NCBI GenBank assembly: GCA_029891345.1
Contig: CM057003.1
Coordinates: forward strand, 9,056,209-9,120,208
Length of the DNA: 64,000 bases
Reading direction: 5' to 3'
Origin: Dryococelus australis
Lineage: Eukaryota > Arthropoda > Insecta > Phasmatodea > Phasmatidae
Shown piece by piece: positions 1 to 10,914 of this stretch; within the stretch, counting starts at the first letter, position 1, and each line of letters begins with the position of its first letter. The translations under genes were made by a program, and so were the position numbers. Under the pieces are notes generated by a model that saw only the letters and a program-made list of their open reading frames with translations, was not told the origin of the DNA and did not search any database.

Positions 1-612
1 AAATAATGGGCGTACAGGTAGATCTTAAGGGGACTACCCACCAAATCTACATCTACAGAGGTCTGAATGGACAGTCAATGTTAAAGAAATTACTTTTTCA
101 ACACGATCGTTTCAAACAAAACGTGACATTTCTCAAAGAATACTTGCACGTTTTTAGGTTGAATATAGTTTTTTTTCTTAAACTAAAATTAAAATTAAAT
201 TTAAAAAAAAGTTAATTAAATGAATATAATTTTTTTTGAAAATTCCTTAACGTGTCACTATTCTCTGAGAAAGTTGCGTAGAATATATCCATATTTTTGT
301 TTGAAACAGTTATCTTTTAAACTGATGTTTTATTATAGAATATTTAAAACTTACTAGTAGTTTAATATTTGTGTATCTAATTCTCACTGTGTGTATTTCC
401 TGTTTGCAAAAAGGCAGATGTTTATTGATAAAATATTTATATGTTCCTGACATTTTGCAACTAGCCGATAACACATAACAAAAATGAACACAAAAATATT
501 AAACGACTCGTAAATGTAAATTTTACATGATCTTACATTGTCAGTAATTACTCTGAATGCCAAATTATCACACGGGAACGAAGAATATCCACAAAAGAGG
601 CGAGGCCAAGTC
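1..612. other. AT-rich upstream intron stretch
   Basis: This is intronic sequence 5' of the first visible neuroligin exon. The first 31 bases resemble the internal segment of the Harbinger-like MITE copies near 3205-3222 and 52985-53010, including the same CTTAAG site, so the window probably opens inside a broken MITE. I see no coding signal in the remainder. Confidence 0.4.
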
Positions 613-942
613 TTAAGGGGCAAGTATCCTCGCTATCTTGGATTTACGTATTTTCCTCATTAACTTAATTTTCGGAGTCAATATTTAAAAATCAAGCTAG
701 TCATGACACAGGGAACATTTTTACAGTTACTTCTAAATCCCGCTTGTTTTTCTTACATTATTAGTGTCATATCTGTAACCGTAATCGAACATTATCTAAT
801 TATTTAATAATTCCAGCCCCCCGTGGGAAAATAAGTAGTCGTCCATGCCATGTCTAGCTTTGATTTTATATTTCTGGTCATACATTTTCACTATGAAGGT
901 TTTTAAGAAAATTTGAAGATGGAGTGGATACTACCCCCTTAA
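613..942. mobile_element. piggyBac-like MITE with TTAA ends
   Basis: The element is bounded by TTAA at 613-616 and 939-942. The left end reads TTAAGGGGCAAGTATCC; the reverse complement of the right end reads TTAAGGGGGTAGTATCC, and similarity continues through a CATCTT-type block. TTAA duplication with short inverted repeats is the piggyBac signature. About 330 bp with no coding capacity, so non-autonomous. Confidence 0.65.
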
Positions 943-1306
943 GTGTAATGGTGCACGAAAATCGTAAATTTATATAATTTTTGTCAAAATTTGTTTTACA
1001 CGAGATTTTTCGACACTTTCGGTTTGACAAGACGTAAATAACAACTTTGAACATCTTGTTACATCGTTAAAAATGCCCTGCGTTTGTTATTCTCGGAGCT
1101 CTGATCAAGATAGGAAAAAAATTCCTTTCATTTCTTCCATCAGTGCTCCGAGAATCACGAAGGCAGTGAAAATATAACAACGTAAAAAGGCGTTGAAAAA
1201 CTATTATTTACGTCTTGCCGAGCTGAAGATTTCAATAAACTATTTGGAATACTACTTATATCGAAAGTTGGGTGAATATACTGCTTTAATGAGCCATTCC
1301 CCTTAA
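939..1306. mobile_element. second TTAA-bounded MITE, abutting the first
   Basis: TTAA occurs at 939-942 and 1303-1306. The left end TTAAGTGTAATGG matches the reverse-complemented right end TTAAGGGGAATGG, and an inner inverted pair (near 1026-1040 and 1205-1220, AAGACGTAAATA) supports a palindromic element. It shares its left TTAA with the element at 613-942. A small stem near 1090-1155 lies at its centre. Confidence 0.5.
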
Positions 1307-1835
1307 GCAGGGCTGTCACAGATGCTTGGTTTGCTATTAACGGAATGAACGGCGTAAAGGACAGTATTTACAGCGTAGCCCTGGAGCTCGGCACCTACCC
1401 CCTTTGTTGGTCCTTGCGTCGCAGGGGGTGGTGTTTCGACGCCGGCAGTCGCCTCCGCCATTACGTAATGGGCGCCTCCTGTTTCCTCGCCGCTGATGCG
1501 TTGTCAGGTGGCGTCGCTTAGTTGGCGCCGTGCTCTCGGGGGGGGTGTATCTCGCGCGGAGCTACTGGCTTTCGCCTCGCCGCCTTTGTGCATTAAACGT
1601 GCCATCCTGCGCATTTTTTCCTGCTTCGCCCATTCAATGATTCCCGAACTTATGAGTAGTGACATGGCCAATCTACCCAGATCAAAGTCAAAAGTTGGCA
1701 TGCGTGTATGTAGGCCCTATGTTTAATCCTTATTCAATTTCACACCTTTCGACGGATATGTTAACCACACTGAGCAGGGATGAAATACAGTACGCAACTT
1801 TAAATACAATGTGTAGTCTATTCACACCTACACGC
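1307..1835. other. Non-coding stretch with GC-rich block at about 1370-1660
   Basis: A CpG-rich block at about 1370-1660 contrasts with AT-rich flanks. Open frames exist on both strands here but show no recognisable domain and overlap each other, so I treat it as a repeat fragment or CpG-rich intronic segment of unknown origin. Confidence 0.3.
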
Positions 1836-2035
1836 GGGGCCACGGTGGCGGAGCAGTTAGCCTGCTCGCCCCCCACTATGGCGATCCGGGTTCAATCCCC
1901 GACCGGGCCAGTCCGGATTTTCGCTCGTGAGAATCGTGCCAGACGATGCCGTTGGTTGGCGAGTCTTCTCCGGGATCGTGTATGTCCCCCCGTCCCACTC
2001 ACCTCATCACCCTCATCGGCTCTCGAGACCTCTTC
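1836..2035 (+). mobile_element. tRNA-derived SINE (family S1)
   Basis: The 5' head resembles a tRNA: a box A-like GTGGCGGAGCAGTTAG and a box B-like GGGTTCAATCCC about 50 bp later. It continues into the shared body (reverse complement of the CCCCGAGAAAACCCGCCGACC block seen in other copies, here diverged) and ends with GGCTCTCGAGACCTC. Same family, mostly minus strand, at 8929, 9518, 32296, 53722, 54875 and 61154. It is inserted in the T1 transposon just inside its left end. Confidence 0.75.
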
Positions 2036-2277
2036 ATTTCTCACCTTCACAGTTTTTCAATCAAACCTTTGAAAAAAATCGCCCTACGCATAACGTGTTT
2101 GTTTCTTTCCTAAATATCTTACGAATGACAAGCTTTTTATAATTATCTTAGTTTAAAACTAACATATTTTTCGTTAAATTTCTGTTTTGTTTATATTTTA
2201 TCTTTAAATTATAATATTTCGTTGAGAAAATAGGTCTTTCGGTAATATCTAGTAAGAAATAGTTCTTATGCAATATA

Positions 2278-2560
2278 TAGGGATAGGAAAAATTTGCCCA
2301 TTCATTTCAGGACAAGATAGATTTCAAACGCGTGTACACTGACGTCACATATGTAACTGGATCAGAGTTTATTAGACACGCCCTGGACGACTCCGCGCCA
2401 ATAGCCGACTCGCAAGGGAACAAGAAGCGAATCCCGCACTGTCAAATGTGGTGTAACACTGGGGTGAGAGCCGATGAAAAAATATCTGAGGTTCGACTAT
2501 ACAAAGGATTGTGGAGTCTAGCACACAGGTCACTGAACTCGCGAAATTTTCCTATCCCTA
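2278..2560. mobile_element. hAT-type MITE with 8-bp target duplication
   Basis: The terminal inverted repeats are TAGGGATAGGAAAA at the left and its complement TTTTCCTATCCCTA at the right. They are flanked by an exact 8-bp direct repeat, GCAATATA, at 2270-2277 and 2561-2568. An 8-bp duplication with TAGGG-type ends is typical of hAT elements. The 283-bp body has no coding capacity. A second, more diverged copy is at 31402-31693. Confidence 0.85.
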
Positions 2561-2861
2561 GCAATATATTATTACACTGAGTGCGCACGAATGCGGTTCG
2601 TTGTTTCTTTTGGTGTAATTTTTTATACTCGATTAGGTTTTATTTGCATGAGGTGGAGGATTGTCCTGAAAGCAGAAGTTTAGCAGGGCTTCAGTCAAAT
2701 TGGAAGTAACCGTGAATGGACTATAGGTCAAAGTGGGTCCCAGCCCCCAAATTTTGGCCTGTAACTCCTGAAAACGGTTCTTGAATCTACGGGCTCCCCC
2801 ATAAAACGGGGTCATGTATGTCTTCCCCTATACCCGTGCAACACCTCGTAGTTTTGCTAAA

Positions 2862-3632
2862 AGCTTTCACGATAAAGTGGGCACTTTTGAAATCAACCTT
2901 TAAAAAGTCACTGCCTCTGCTCGCATATATTTTAACGGGTGCACTGGTTGGCATTCACCCAGTAAAGTTGGCATCGATGGATGGGAAAGTAGTTCCATAT
3001 ATTAACGTCGAATAAAAACTGTGATAATTAAATTATTTCTCTCGCTTCCTGTTTTTTTTAAAGCATCGAAGTGTAAAAATGAGAAAATTTGTACAATATT
3101 TACTATTTTAATAATTTCACAGTTCCACTTGACCGACGCATGAATAAAGTGATGAGACCCATTTCTATGTTAATTTTAAATAAGGCGTAATAATAGGCAA
3201 CGTGCATACAAGTAGATCTTAAGGGGGCGTGGGACATAGATTAACACCAAATACGTAAATTGTTGTTTACTGGTTTTTGAAAGCCAGCATAGAAAAAAGC
3301 AAAAACGGCAATCCTAGATAATAGGTTTTGCCAACTTAACGGCCAAGTATTTTGCAGTATTACTGTATCAATTTGGCATAATGTCTTGCGCCACGAAAAC
3401 ACACAGAAATTGACGGCGACAGAAATATCTCGACATAATAACGTCACTCAGGTAAAATATTTGCTCTCGTAGTTAGTAAAAACTATTCTGTATCGTTGCT
3501 CTTTATTTGTTTTCTCTATTAGCTTCCATAAAATTGGTAAATTACTATAAACCTCAATGTCATTAATTTTATGTCCCGCGTCCTCTTAAGGAGGGGATTC
3601 AAAAGTGCTCATTTTACCGTGAACAGCCTATA
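2862..3632. mobile_element. Harbinger-like MITE (family H1), interrupted
   Basis: The left end (TTTCACGATAAAGTGGGCAC) and right end (GTGCTCATTTTACCGTGAAC, complement of the left) are the terminal repeats seen in the H1 family. The interior matches the copy at 52694-53055. A TTAA element (3219-3589) is inserted within it; without that insert the host is about 400 bp. Confidence 0.7.
3219..3589. mobile_element. piggyBac-like MITE nested in H1 MITE
   Basis: It is bounded by TTAA at 3219-3222 and 3586-3589. The left end reads GGGGGCGTGGGACATA and the reverse-complemented right end GAGGACGCGGGACATA, a 13/16 match. The host MITE sequence resumes immediately outside, as shown by comparison with 52985-53055. 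Confidence 0.65.
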
Positions 3633-5480
3633 GTTATGAGATAACACTGAAGACTTGTTACACGAATAGTGGATAAAAAATCTGCGGTCAATCGGGGAAA
3701 TGATCAAGTGTCCCGAACATTACCCGCTCCCAGAAAAAAAAAATTAATTTAATTTTATGCATTCAGGTTATTAGTAGAATTGCTGTTCCAATAAACATGT
3801 ATTTGGTTGTCTGCATATTAATACCCTGTCACCACCGTTCTTTTGTTACTTGTAAACGAAACATTCACCTTGAAAAACTACTGTCATTCTTCATAATTTC
3901 CATACTCAACACGTTACCATTCCCCGCGCAACCTTCTATACAAAGTAATTCTCAATACGTCCCTTTAAAAAACCTTTTTGAAAACATATTTGTATTTATT
4001 AAATAATTCCATTCTTTAACATTGTCAATCACGTTTACTTTTTAACAAAAGATCTTGTATAAAACCTTATATACCCTACTGTGCCCGTCAACGTAGGGTA
4101 TTATCGACTTAAAAGTCGCTCAGCTGGCAGCTTTCAAGTAGCACAAATTATGAAAGTAGGACTTGTTTTGTTATTATATTAAAGTAATTTTTAAAAAAAA
4201 TTTCGTGTGACAACATGCGCACATCGATAACATTCAACATTTTTCCTCGATAATTCCCTGTGTTTTTTTTTTTTTTTTTAAAGAGTTATGGAAGCTGTGC
4301 TCATGACATCATGAAACATGATAGTGACAGGTAGGAGTTTGAAATATGAGGAGAAAAGAGCAAACGACGTGTATTAATCGGTTCTTCTAGCAAATCCAAT
4401 TATCAATTCATAATCAGCTTCAAGTTTCGTATTTGAGTAGAAGCTTAATTTTTGGTTCCCACATTAACAGATATAATTTTTCTCTCATGGCCTTAATGCT
4501 TTGTCATGTGATATTTATTGTTCTGAAAATATTCACAAATCTTAATTTTTGTCTCAAATTGTTACTATTGGCTAGAACCGGTAGTACAATACCTAGATAT
4601 AAAAATGATTATTGCTTTAATGTAGACGGGGATCATACAGGAGACATTTCTTCTCACAACATTTCAATTTTTCCTGCACACACACCAACGAGCGTCTTTC
4701 TGACAGAAGTTCCTTTTTTTAAGTGACATCCATAGGAAAAACAAGCACTAGGGTTTTCCAGGAATTTTTTGAAGCCTTTGATGGATGTTGTAATATTAAA
4801 ACCACCGAGTTAAAAGAAATACGCCAAGACTTTGAAGATTTGATACACAGGCAATATTTGTTTGTCGAAATCAGGCTACAGGGATTTCTGTAAACTTTGT
4901 TCGAACTCACGAAATGACGATGAAGACCTACTGACCGCAAATCATACACAATGAAACAGCAAAAAAATGAAACGTTGAAATAACTGCGGCTGTATTCATC
5001 TCAGTGCATGAATTTTAAACATTTGATGTGGTTTATTTCCGCTCTAATTCTTCTCGTAATGTGTGCAGCGCTAACATGAATCACTGTAAAAAATGATCGT
5101 ATGCTATGTATCTATCACTGGAATAATGCCTGGTATTTAGCATGAAATTACTTCATGAAAACAATTCACGTAAAAATATGGAATGAATGACACAGCTAAC
5201 TGAGCTCTTTTAAATCCATGTTTTTCTTTATTTTGTGCGTATGTAGTATTAATGAGCTGTAGGTGAAAATAAACATTATACAGCTAATATATGTTACTCG
5301 TGCGCTGGTTAAATTAGACTGTGCAATATTTAGAAATTTTTTTGTGTAACTGTTACAGAAAGTCTTACTCAACTAGCCAGTTTCAATGACCAAAAATTTC
5401 GTTACGCCTTTGATAAGACGTTTGGTAAATACATTTCTGTAATGATATATATTGACATATATTGATATATTTGTGTATAC
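3633..5480. other. AT-rich intron, nothing recognised
   Basis: I see no coding, RNA or repeat signal beyond poly-T runs (for example 4263-4279). Open frames here are short and have random composition. Confidence 0.4.
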
Positions 5481-6073
5481 CGGGTGAGTCGCCCGCGCCT
5501 ATCATTTCGTATCTATGCAACCCGCACACAGTATTACCCATTTAACACAAAATCTCCTCCGCTGAGAAATAATCGTCTTTTGCGTAGTCGAGTCCCGTGC
5601 CGTGTATGTACTCGTTACGGCGCCTCGCCTAGCTAAAAATTTGACGTCATCGTCAGCTTACATACAACCAATCAGCAGCGCGAAAATAGAGAATCGCTAC
5701 AAAACAGCGCGGGCGCGTTGATTCCTTTCCGTCAATACAGCAAGCGGTGACTGTGACTTTGCGACGCATAAAGAAACCCAATGGCTCGAAGCGAGACACA
5801 CGTGTGTGTTGCTAAGGACGCAATCGTCACGTACCAACATATTCGGTAACCATAGCAACAATCTGTTCCAACACAATAGACGGATGTGCATTCGTCACGA
5901 ACGTGACTGCCCCTCAGCGCATTGCCAACATAACACCATACGTTCACCGCGCACTGCACTGACGACGACGAATCGACGCGCACATGGTGTTCTGCAACGA
6001 TGGATCTTTTGTTAGAGTAGTATAGTTTGCGGGTTGCATACAAACGGGAAAATAGGCGTTGACGACTCGCCCG
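5481..6073. mobile_element. GC-rich TIR element of about 590 bp
   Basis: The left end CGGGTGAGTCGCCCGCGCCT resembles the reverse-complemented right end CGGGCGAGTCGTCAACGCCT. The interior is clearly more GC- and CpG-rich than its surroundings. Overlapping open frames on both strands show no domain. I read it as a non-autonomous DNA transposon of undetermined superfamily. Confidence 0.5.
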
Positions 6074-8661
6074 TGATATGTTGCTATCAAAGTTAATTTA
6101 CAAGCAATTCACGGGTAGAAAATTTTCGGATGTCGTTTTCAAAAGTGCTCATTAAACTTCAATTATAGGAGAAATCAAGCACCTATCTTTAACGATCACC
6201 ATGCAATACAGATATAATTTATAACAGCTTCAGAACAATTTATTTCGCGTGAATTATCTAGCAGGCGTCTTAGCATACTTTCGGCATTTCGTCAAAACAA
6301 TTAACTGGTGCAAATTATTAGGATTTCTTTTAGTAAATATGCATTCAGCATCAATTGCGAGCATTGAGGTAAGTTCATACTTGCCAGTAAACTGGGCTCC
6401 TTGAATTTATTAGTTTAGCAAGTCATGTCCAGAAATAAGAAACCTTCAACAATAATAAAGTGATAAAAGTGGGACCTTTTGAAGACCGAAGTTTTCCTTA
6501 AAAATTAAGAAAATTCGAAAGGAAAAAAAAGGATCCCTTAGTGGCACTTGATAATTGCCATAGTTTTAAAACATTTCTCTATTTACAAATAAATTTTTGT
6601 ACTAGATTGATTCTCATGCCGCTGAAATAAGTAAAATTAATTGCTCGCAGAGAACTTTCTAAGTAATGTGTTCTACGTTTCACATCAAACTGTGTAACCA
6701 ATTATGGCATAGTTTGATAAAGCTACCTTAACGTTTTTTGGTTCAATTTCAACAATCACTACTGTTAATACGTTTTATTATATGACTTTTTATATATAAT
6801 ATTATTAATAGTTGTAAATTAGAATGGGCTTGTTCATGAATTTAAAATTGCTAAGTGAATTTGGATGAAACTTTATCCTCGTGTGTAAATTTACTTTTGT
6901 AGGGTACGCATTAATTGCTCCGATGTGTAGACAACACAAGTCAGTAAAATAGGCAGAGTAAGGGGAAAGTTGCCTATGATATTTCAGTTTTGTCTATTGC
7001 AGACATTATTTTGATGAGTTTAAAGTACGTTTGTGATAAATAAGCCGGGTCATGAACTAGACCAGTGTTTGAATAAGTGACCATTTTTTTAATTCATCTA
7101 TTAGGCACTGCAACAAATAAGTGTTAATTGGAATAATTTTTGATGTAACCATATGAATAACAAGTAACATATATGTATCTCAATTGTCTGGACAATTTGA
7201 CTGTTAAATTTGAAGAAGGAATCCAAGCCAAACGTAGGTAAATATTTTGCACTATCTCTACTGGTTTCGTGTATTTATAATATTTCTTCAGTCAATAAAT
7301 TCTTATCAACTTGTTTTATTTCTCAGGCAACACATCGCCATGCTCGACATTTACAAAAAAAAAAAAAAAAGACCAATGGCTGAGGATGATAAAATACGGT
7401 GAAAAGTTCATATTTATAAGTTTCGCATCACTCTATACTTTTAACCTTTCTGAGAAGTATCGCTGTCAAATATTTGACAGTAATGCACGCAAAATATAAA
7501 ATAAAACAGTGAAAAATGCAACGCCAGGAATTACGAGACGCTTCGACCTCACTATAATTCGAGCGATTTTAATCGATTTTTCCTATTTTAAGAGTACTTA
7601 ACGTTGGTATCGGTGGACATTCACGCTAGGTGTTACGTTGGGGCGAAGAGTGAGTCAAGCTATGATTGGCGCCAAATTGTTAGCGTGAATTACGTTTATA
7701 ATACTGCACGTGAACCCATCGTCTTTGACCTTCATGTGTAAAAATTAAACACAAATAAAGATTCCCTTCTTATAGCGAAATAAACAGAGTCGCTAGTTAT
7801 ATTTATCTGAATCGCTGACAGAATTTACAGTTTTAATTGTCCATACAAGACTAGGTATTTTGTCTACGCCTACAAAGGCAACAAACTCATTTTAGTCCCT
7901 TTGACACAAGATTTCTGACAAACTTATTCTTATTTAATGAGGTTATAGACCAGAGTTTACCTGAGGGTAAGGGATACTATTGATACAGCACCAATTTTCG
8001 ACATTACTAATGTATAAAACTTCAAGTAGTAATCGAAAAATGCTACGTATGCCACATTTTCATAAATCAATGCTGCTACAAGAAGGTGGTAGGCGAGTGG
8101 CGAAAACGTCAGGGTTTTTTTTTTATGTTTCTTACAGTGCGGGCAGTCAGCGGGATTTTCCAACATAATGAATTATTAATAATTTTGAAATATAGAATAA
8201 CAGTAATGATAGTTGTCATTACTTTCAATTTGGAGCCATGTCTCACAATCCCTTAAATCATTACAACAAATTCGATCCGACATCCCCTTTAAAATGCACT
8301 GCTAAAAAATGGGAAACTTACATAAAAATTCAGATTTCTTCATTTTGATCTGCAGTCCCTCAGCGATGCATCCGAATGAAAGGACGCGCAATAAACTCTA
8401 GACTCTTGTCTCGAGATTAAGTTCAAATACGGAAATAAGCACACAATGCGATTGGAACTCATTCAAGGAACATACTTTCACTTCGTTCGTAACAGACGTT
8501 TAGCCGTACCTTGTAGTAGACATCTAGAGTTCTTCAAACTAGACCGGAAGCGAGAAACTGGAAGAGGCTATTTATATCTATGTCAGCTTTCAGAGGGACT
8601 CGCCTGTTATTGGCTCGTGGCACGTAGACACGTGGAATGAGTAAAGAGATCTGGGCGGCTC
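6074..8661. other. AT-rich intron, nothing firm
   Basis: A short GTGCTCAT fragment near 6140 resembles an H1 MITE end. Otherwise no gene, RNA or repeat structure is evident. Confidence 0.35.
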
Positions 8662-8922
8662 TTAACCCATTCATACCCAGTGTGCACACTTGTGTACATT
8701 AAGCAAGTATGGGTAGTTTTTGGTCTGTACTGCACACAGCGAAGCTCAATGACCAATGATGTTACATGTGTGTAAATGATTAGCAAACCGTCTTACTGGT
8801 CTAGGTCATAATTGGTTCATATGACGGTAGCCGAATGTACTGTGTACTAATGTATAGCACACATAATAATTATTTTTGTGTGCAACAACTGAAACCCTAA
8901 ATTAAAATGAATCTGAAAGGTC
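8662..8922. repeat. TTAACCC-ended interspersed repeat, copy 1
   Basis: It starts TTAACCCATTCATACCCAG and shares most of its length with 18450-18745 in direct orientation (for example a GCAAACCG motif, then TCATAATTGGTTC). The TTAACCC end suggests a piggyBac-like origin, but I could not match an inverted right end. Confidence 0.5.
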
Positions 8923-8928
8923 TAACAG

Positions 8929-9151
8929 CGAGGTCTTGAGAGCCGATGAGGGGTGATAAGAGGTGAGTATGGAGTGGCGCCTGAATGCAAGGGCGGAGGA
9001 AACGAGAGATCCCCGAGAAAACCCGCCGACCAGCGGCACCGTCGGGCACGATTCCCGCGTGTGAAATTCAAAGGAGCGACCCCGCTGGGAATCGAGCCCG
9101 GTTCGCCCTGTTAGGAGGCGAGTAGTCTGACCACTATACCACCGCGGCCCC
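8929..9151 (-). mobile_element. tRNA-derived SINE (family S1)
   Basis: Read on the minus strand it begins GGGGCCGCGGTGGTATAGTG (tRNA-like box A) and has box B GGGCTCGATTCCC, then the family body (CGGCGGGTTTTCTCGGGGAT) and ends with GGCTCTCAAGACCTC. It is one of the best preserved copies in the window. Confidence 0.85.
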
Positions 9152-9517
9152 AAGCACACATGGAAATTCATGGTTTGAAGCTGAACACTCCTGGAACAAA
9201 CTTCGTCCGTATTTTTTTTTTTCGAAGCTCCTCCTGGTCGGATGTCGAGCCCCCTCCCGGAGGGAAAGAGAGAAGGGGTGGGAGACTTTGCCTCCCGACT
9301 CCGGGCATCCGGAGCGGCGGGAGGACATCAATAACCCGGAGCGAAGAATGGCGGCTGCCGGAGGCCGCGACCCGTAGCTTCCGGTGGCGAAGGCATCTCC
9401 GTTCCCTTACCCGCGAAAACCCCTCGTTTTCTAGGGGTTGCAAGTGACGCCTGGCATCGCGACAGTTTCATCCCCCTCATTGAGTTCTAGAGCACGGTGC
9501 AGTGGAGAGTTTTCTAC
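9152..9517. other. CpG-rich spacer between two SINEs
   Basis: This GC-rich segment separates two same-orientation S1 SINEs. Overlapping open frames occur on both strands, with no domain. It may be part of a composite repeat. Confidence 0.3.
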
Positions 9518-9714
9518 GGTCTTGAGAGCCGATGAGGGAGGAGCGAGCTGAGTACGGACCAGCGCCGGAATGCAAGGGCGGGGTAAACGGGATATCTCTG
9601 AGGAAACCTGCCGACGAGCAGCACGATTCCCACGTAAGAAAAGGGATTGATCTCGCCGGTAATCGAACCCGGTTTCCCCTTGGTGTAGGGCGAGTGCTCT
9701 TTCAATTGCGCGCA
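9518..9714 (-). mobile_element. tRNA-derived SINE (family S1, variant head)
   Basis: It shares the 3' tail (GGTCTTGAGAGCCGATGAGG on the + strand) and body with S1, but its tRNA-like head has a different anticodon-arm region (minus-strand box B GGGTTCGATTACC), so it may be a subfamily with another tRNA head. Confidence 0.75.
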
Positions 9715-10230
9715 GAGCACAGTGTATCACTCCTGCAAATCTGTTTTGACGGTCCGCCTCTAACACCCAAACTGTTCAGCTGGGCTCGTGAGAGTTTATT
9801 GAGTAATGGCTGACGCATGACGTGCGTCGCTGAGGTTTAATAGAAAACAAGAGATTGAAAAACGGTTGGATATTTTGTAGCTGTCTCCAAACACGAAATG
9901 CACCTGAGACAAGTTTTGTTTCCAAAAACAAGTTTCAATTTTTCATTTCAACTCCAAGGATTAGCATATTTTTGGCCATGGAAATGGTTAAAACGGCCAT
10001 TACTAAACGTTGTTGTAAGTCGCATAAAAACTCAAGAGACAAGAAAAGTCTGTGGATTTTCCCTAGACTGTGTATGTGCGCTGAAGACGGGAGCAATTCA
10101 CGTCTGGATTTTCTTTGTTGTGCTGTCTTAATAAGCATATATTCTGGCCGTAGTGTTTGTCTTTGCAGTCCTCGTCTCGTCTGTATATAAATTTGTTCTA
10201 GCCAATGCGATACTCTGCTTGATCCTCGTT
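9715..10230. other. Intron leading into minisatellite
   Basis: The last 90 bp contain degraded versions of the 57-bp unit found downstream. No gene is visible. Confidence 0.35.
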
Positions 10231-10914
10231 GTATCGTCTGTGAATGCATCTGTTCTAACCACTTGGTTCGTCCATGCTGTTATCATTGTATCGTCTGTTA
10301 ATACATATGTTCTGACCACTTGGTTCGTCCATGCTGTTATCATTGTATCGTCTGTTAATACATATGTTCTGGCCACTTGGTTCGTCCATGCTGTTATCAT
10401 TGTATCGTCTGTTAATACATGTGTTCTGGCCACTTGGTTCGTCCATGCTGTTATCATTGTATCGTCTGTTAATACATGTGTTCTGGCCACTTGGTTCGTC
10501 CATGCTGTTATCATTGTATCGTCTGTTAATACATATGTTCTGGCCACTTGGTTCGTCCATGCTGTTATCATTGTATCGTCTGTTAATACATATGTTCTGG
10601 CCACTTGGTTCGTCCATGCTGTTATCATTGTATCGTCTGTTAATACATATGTTCTGGCCACTTGGTTCGTCCATGCTGTTATCATTGTATCGTCTGTTAA
10701 TACATATGTTCTGGCCACTTGGTTCGTCCATGCTGTTATCATTGTATCGTCTGTTAATACATATGTTCTAACCACTTGGTTTATCCATGCTGTTATCATT
10801 GTATCGTCTGTTAATACATATGTTCTAACCACTTGGTTTATCCATGCTGTTATCATTGTATCGTCTGTTAATACATATGTTCTGACCACTTGGTTTGTCC
10901 ATGCTGTTATCATT
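10231..10914. repeat. 57-bp minisatellite, 12 copies
   Basis: The unit begins GTATCGTCTGTTAATACATA and ends with TGCTGTTATCATT. Twelve full 57-bp copies run from 10231 to 10914, followed by a degenerate copy, with weaker copies on both sides (to about 11110). Because 57 is a multiple of 3, long frames stay open on both strands. Copies differ at few sites, mainly CTGGCC/CTAACC and ACATGTG/ACATATG, with like variants in neighbouring copies. Confidence 0.95.

Larger units (their letters stand above)
1812..2726. mobile_element. TIR DNA transposon (family T1), hosting a SINE and a hAT MITE
   Basis: The left end (about 1812, TAGTCTATTCACAC) and the reverse complement of the right end (about 2726, TATAGTCCATTCACGGT) form an inverted repeat. 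Other copies of the family are at 53259-53669 (uninterrupted), 37962-49067 (split by the giant palindromic element) and a fragment at 28978-29060. Removing the SINE at 1836-2035 and the hAT MITE at 2278-2560 leaves about 430 bp, matching the 53-kb copy. Confidence 0.6.

Noticed and set aside
8929..9151. tRNA gene on the minus strand
   Set aside because: The tRNA-like head is followed by a shared SINE body and tail and recurs in several copies; stems are imperfect.
9160..9447. Overlapping ~90-codon frames as a gene
   Set aside because: CpG-rich sequence with few stops on either strand; no domain and flanked by SINEs.
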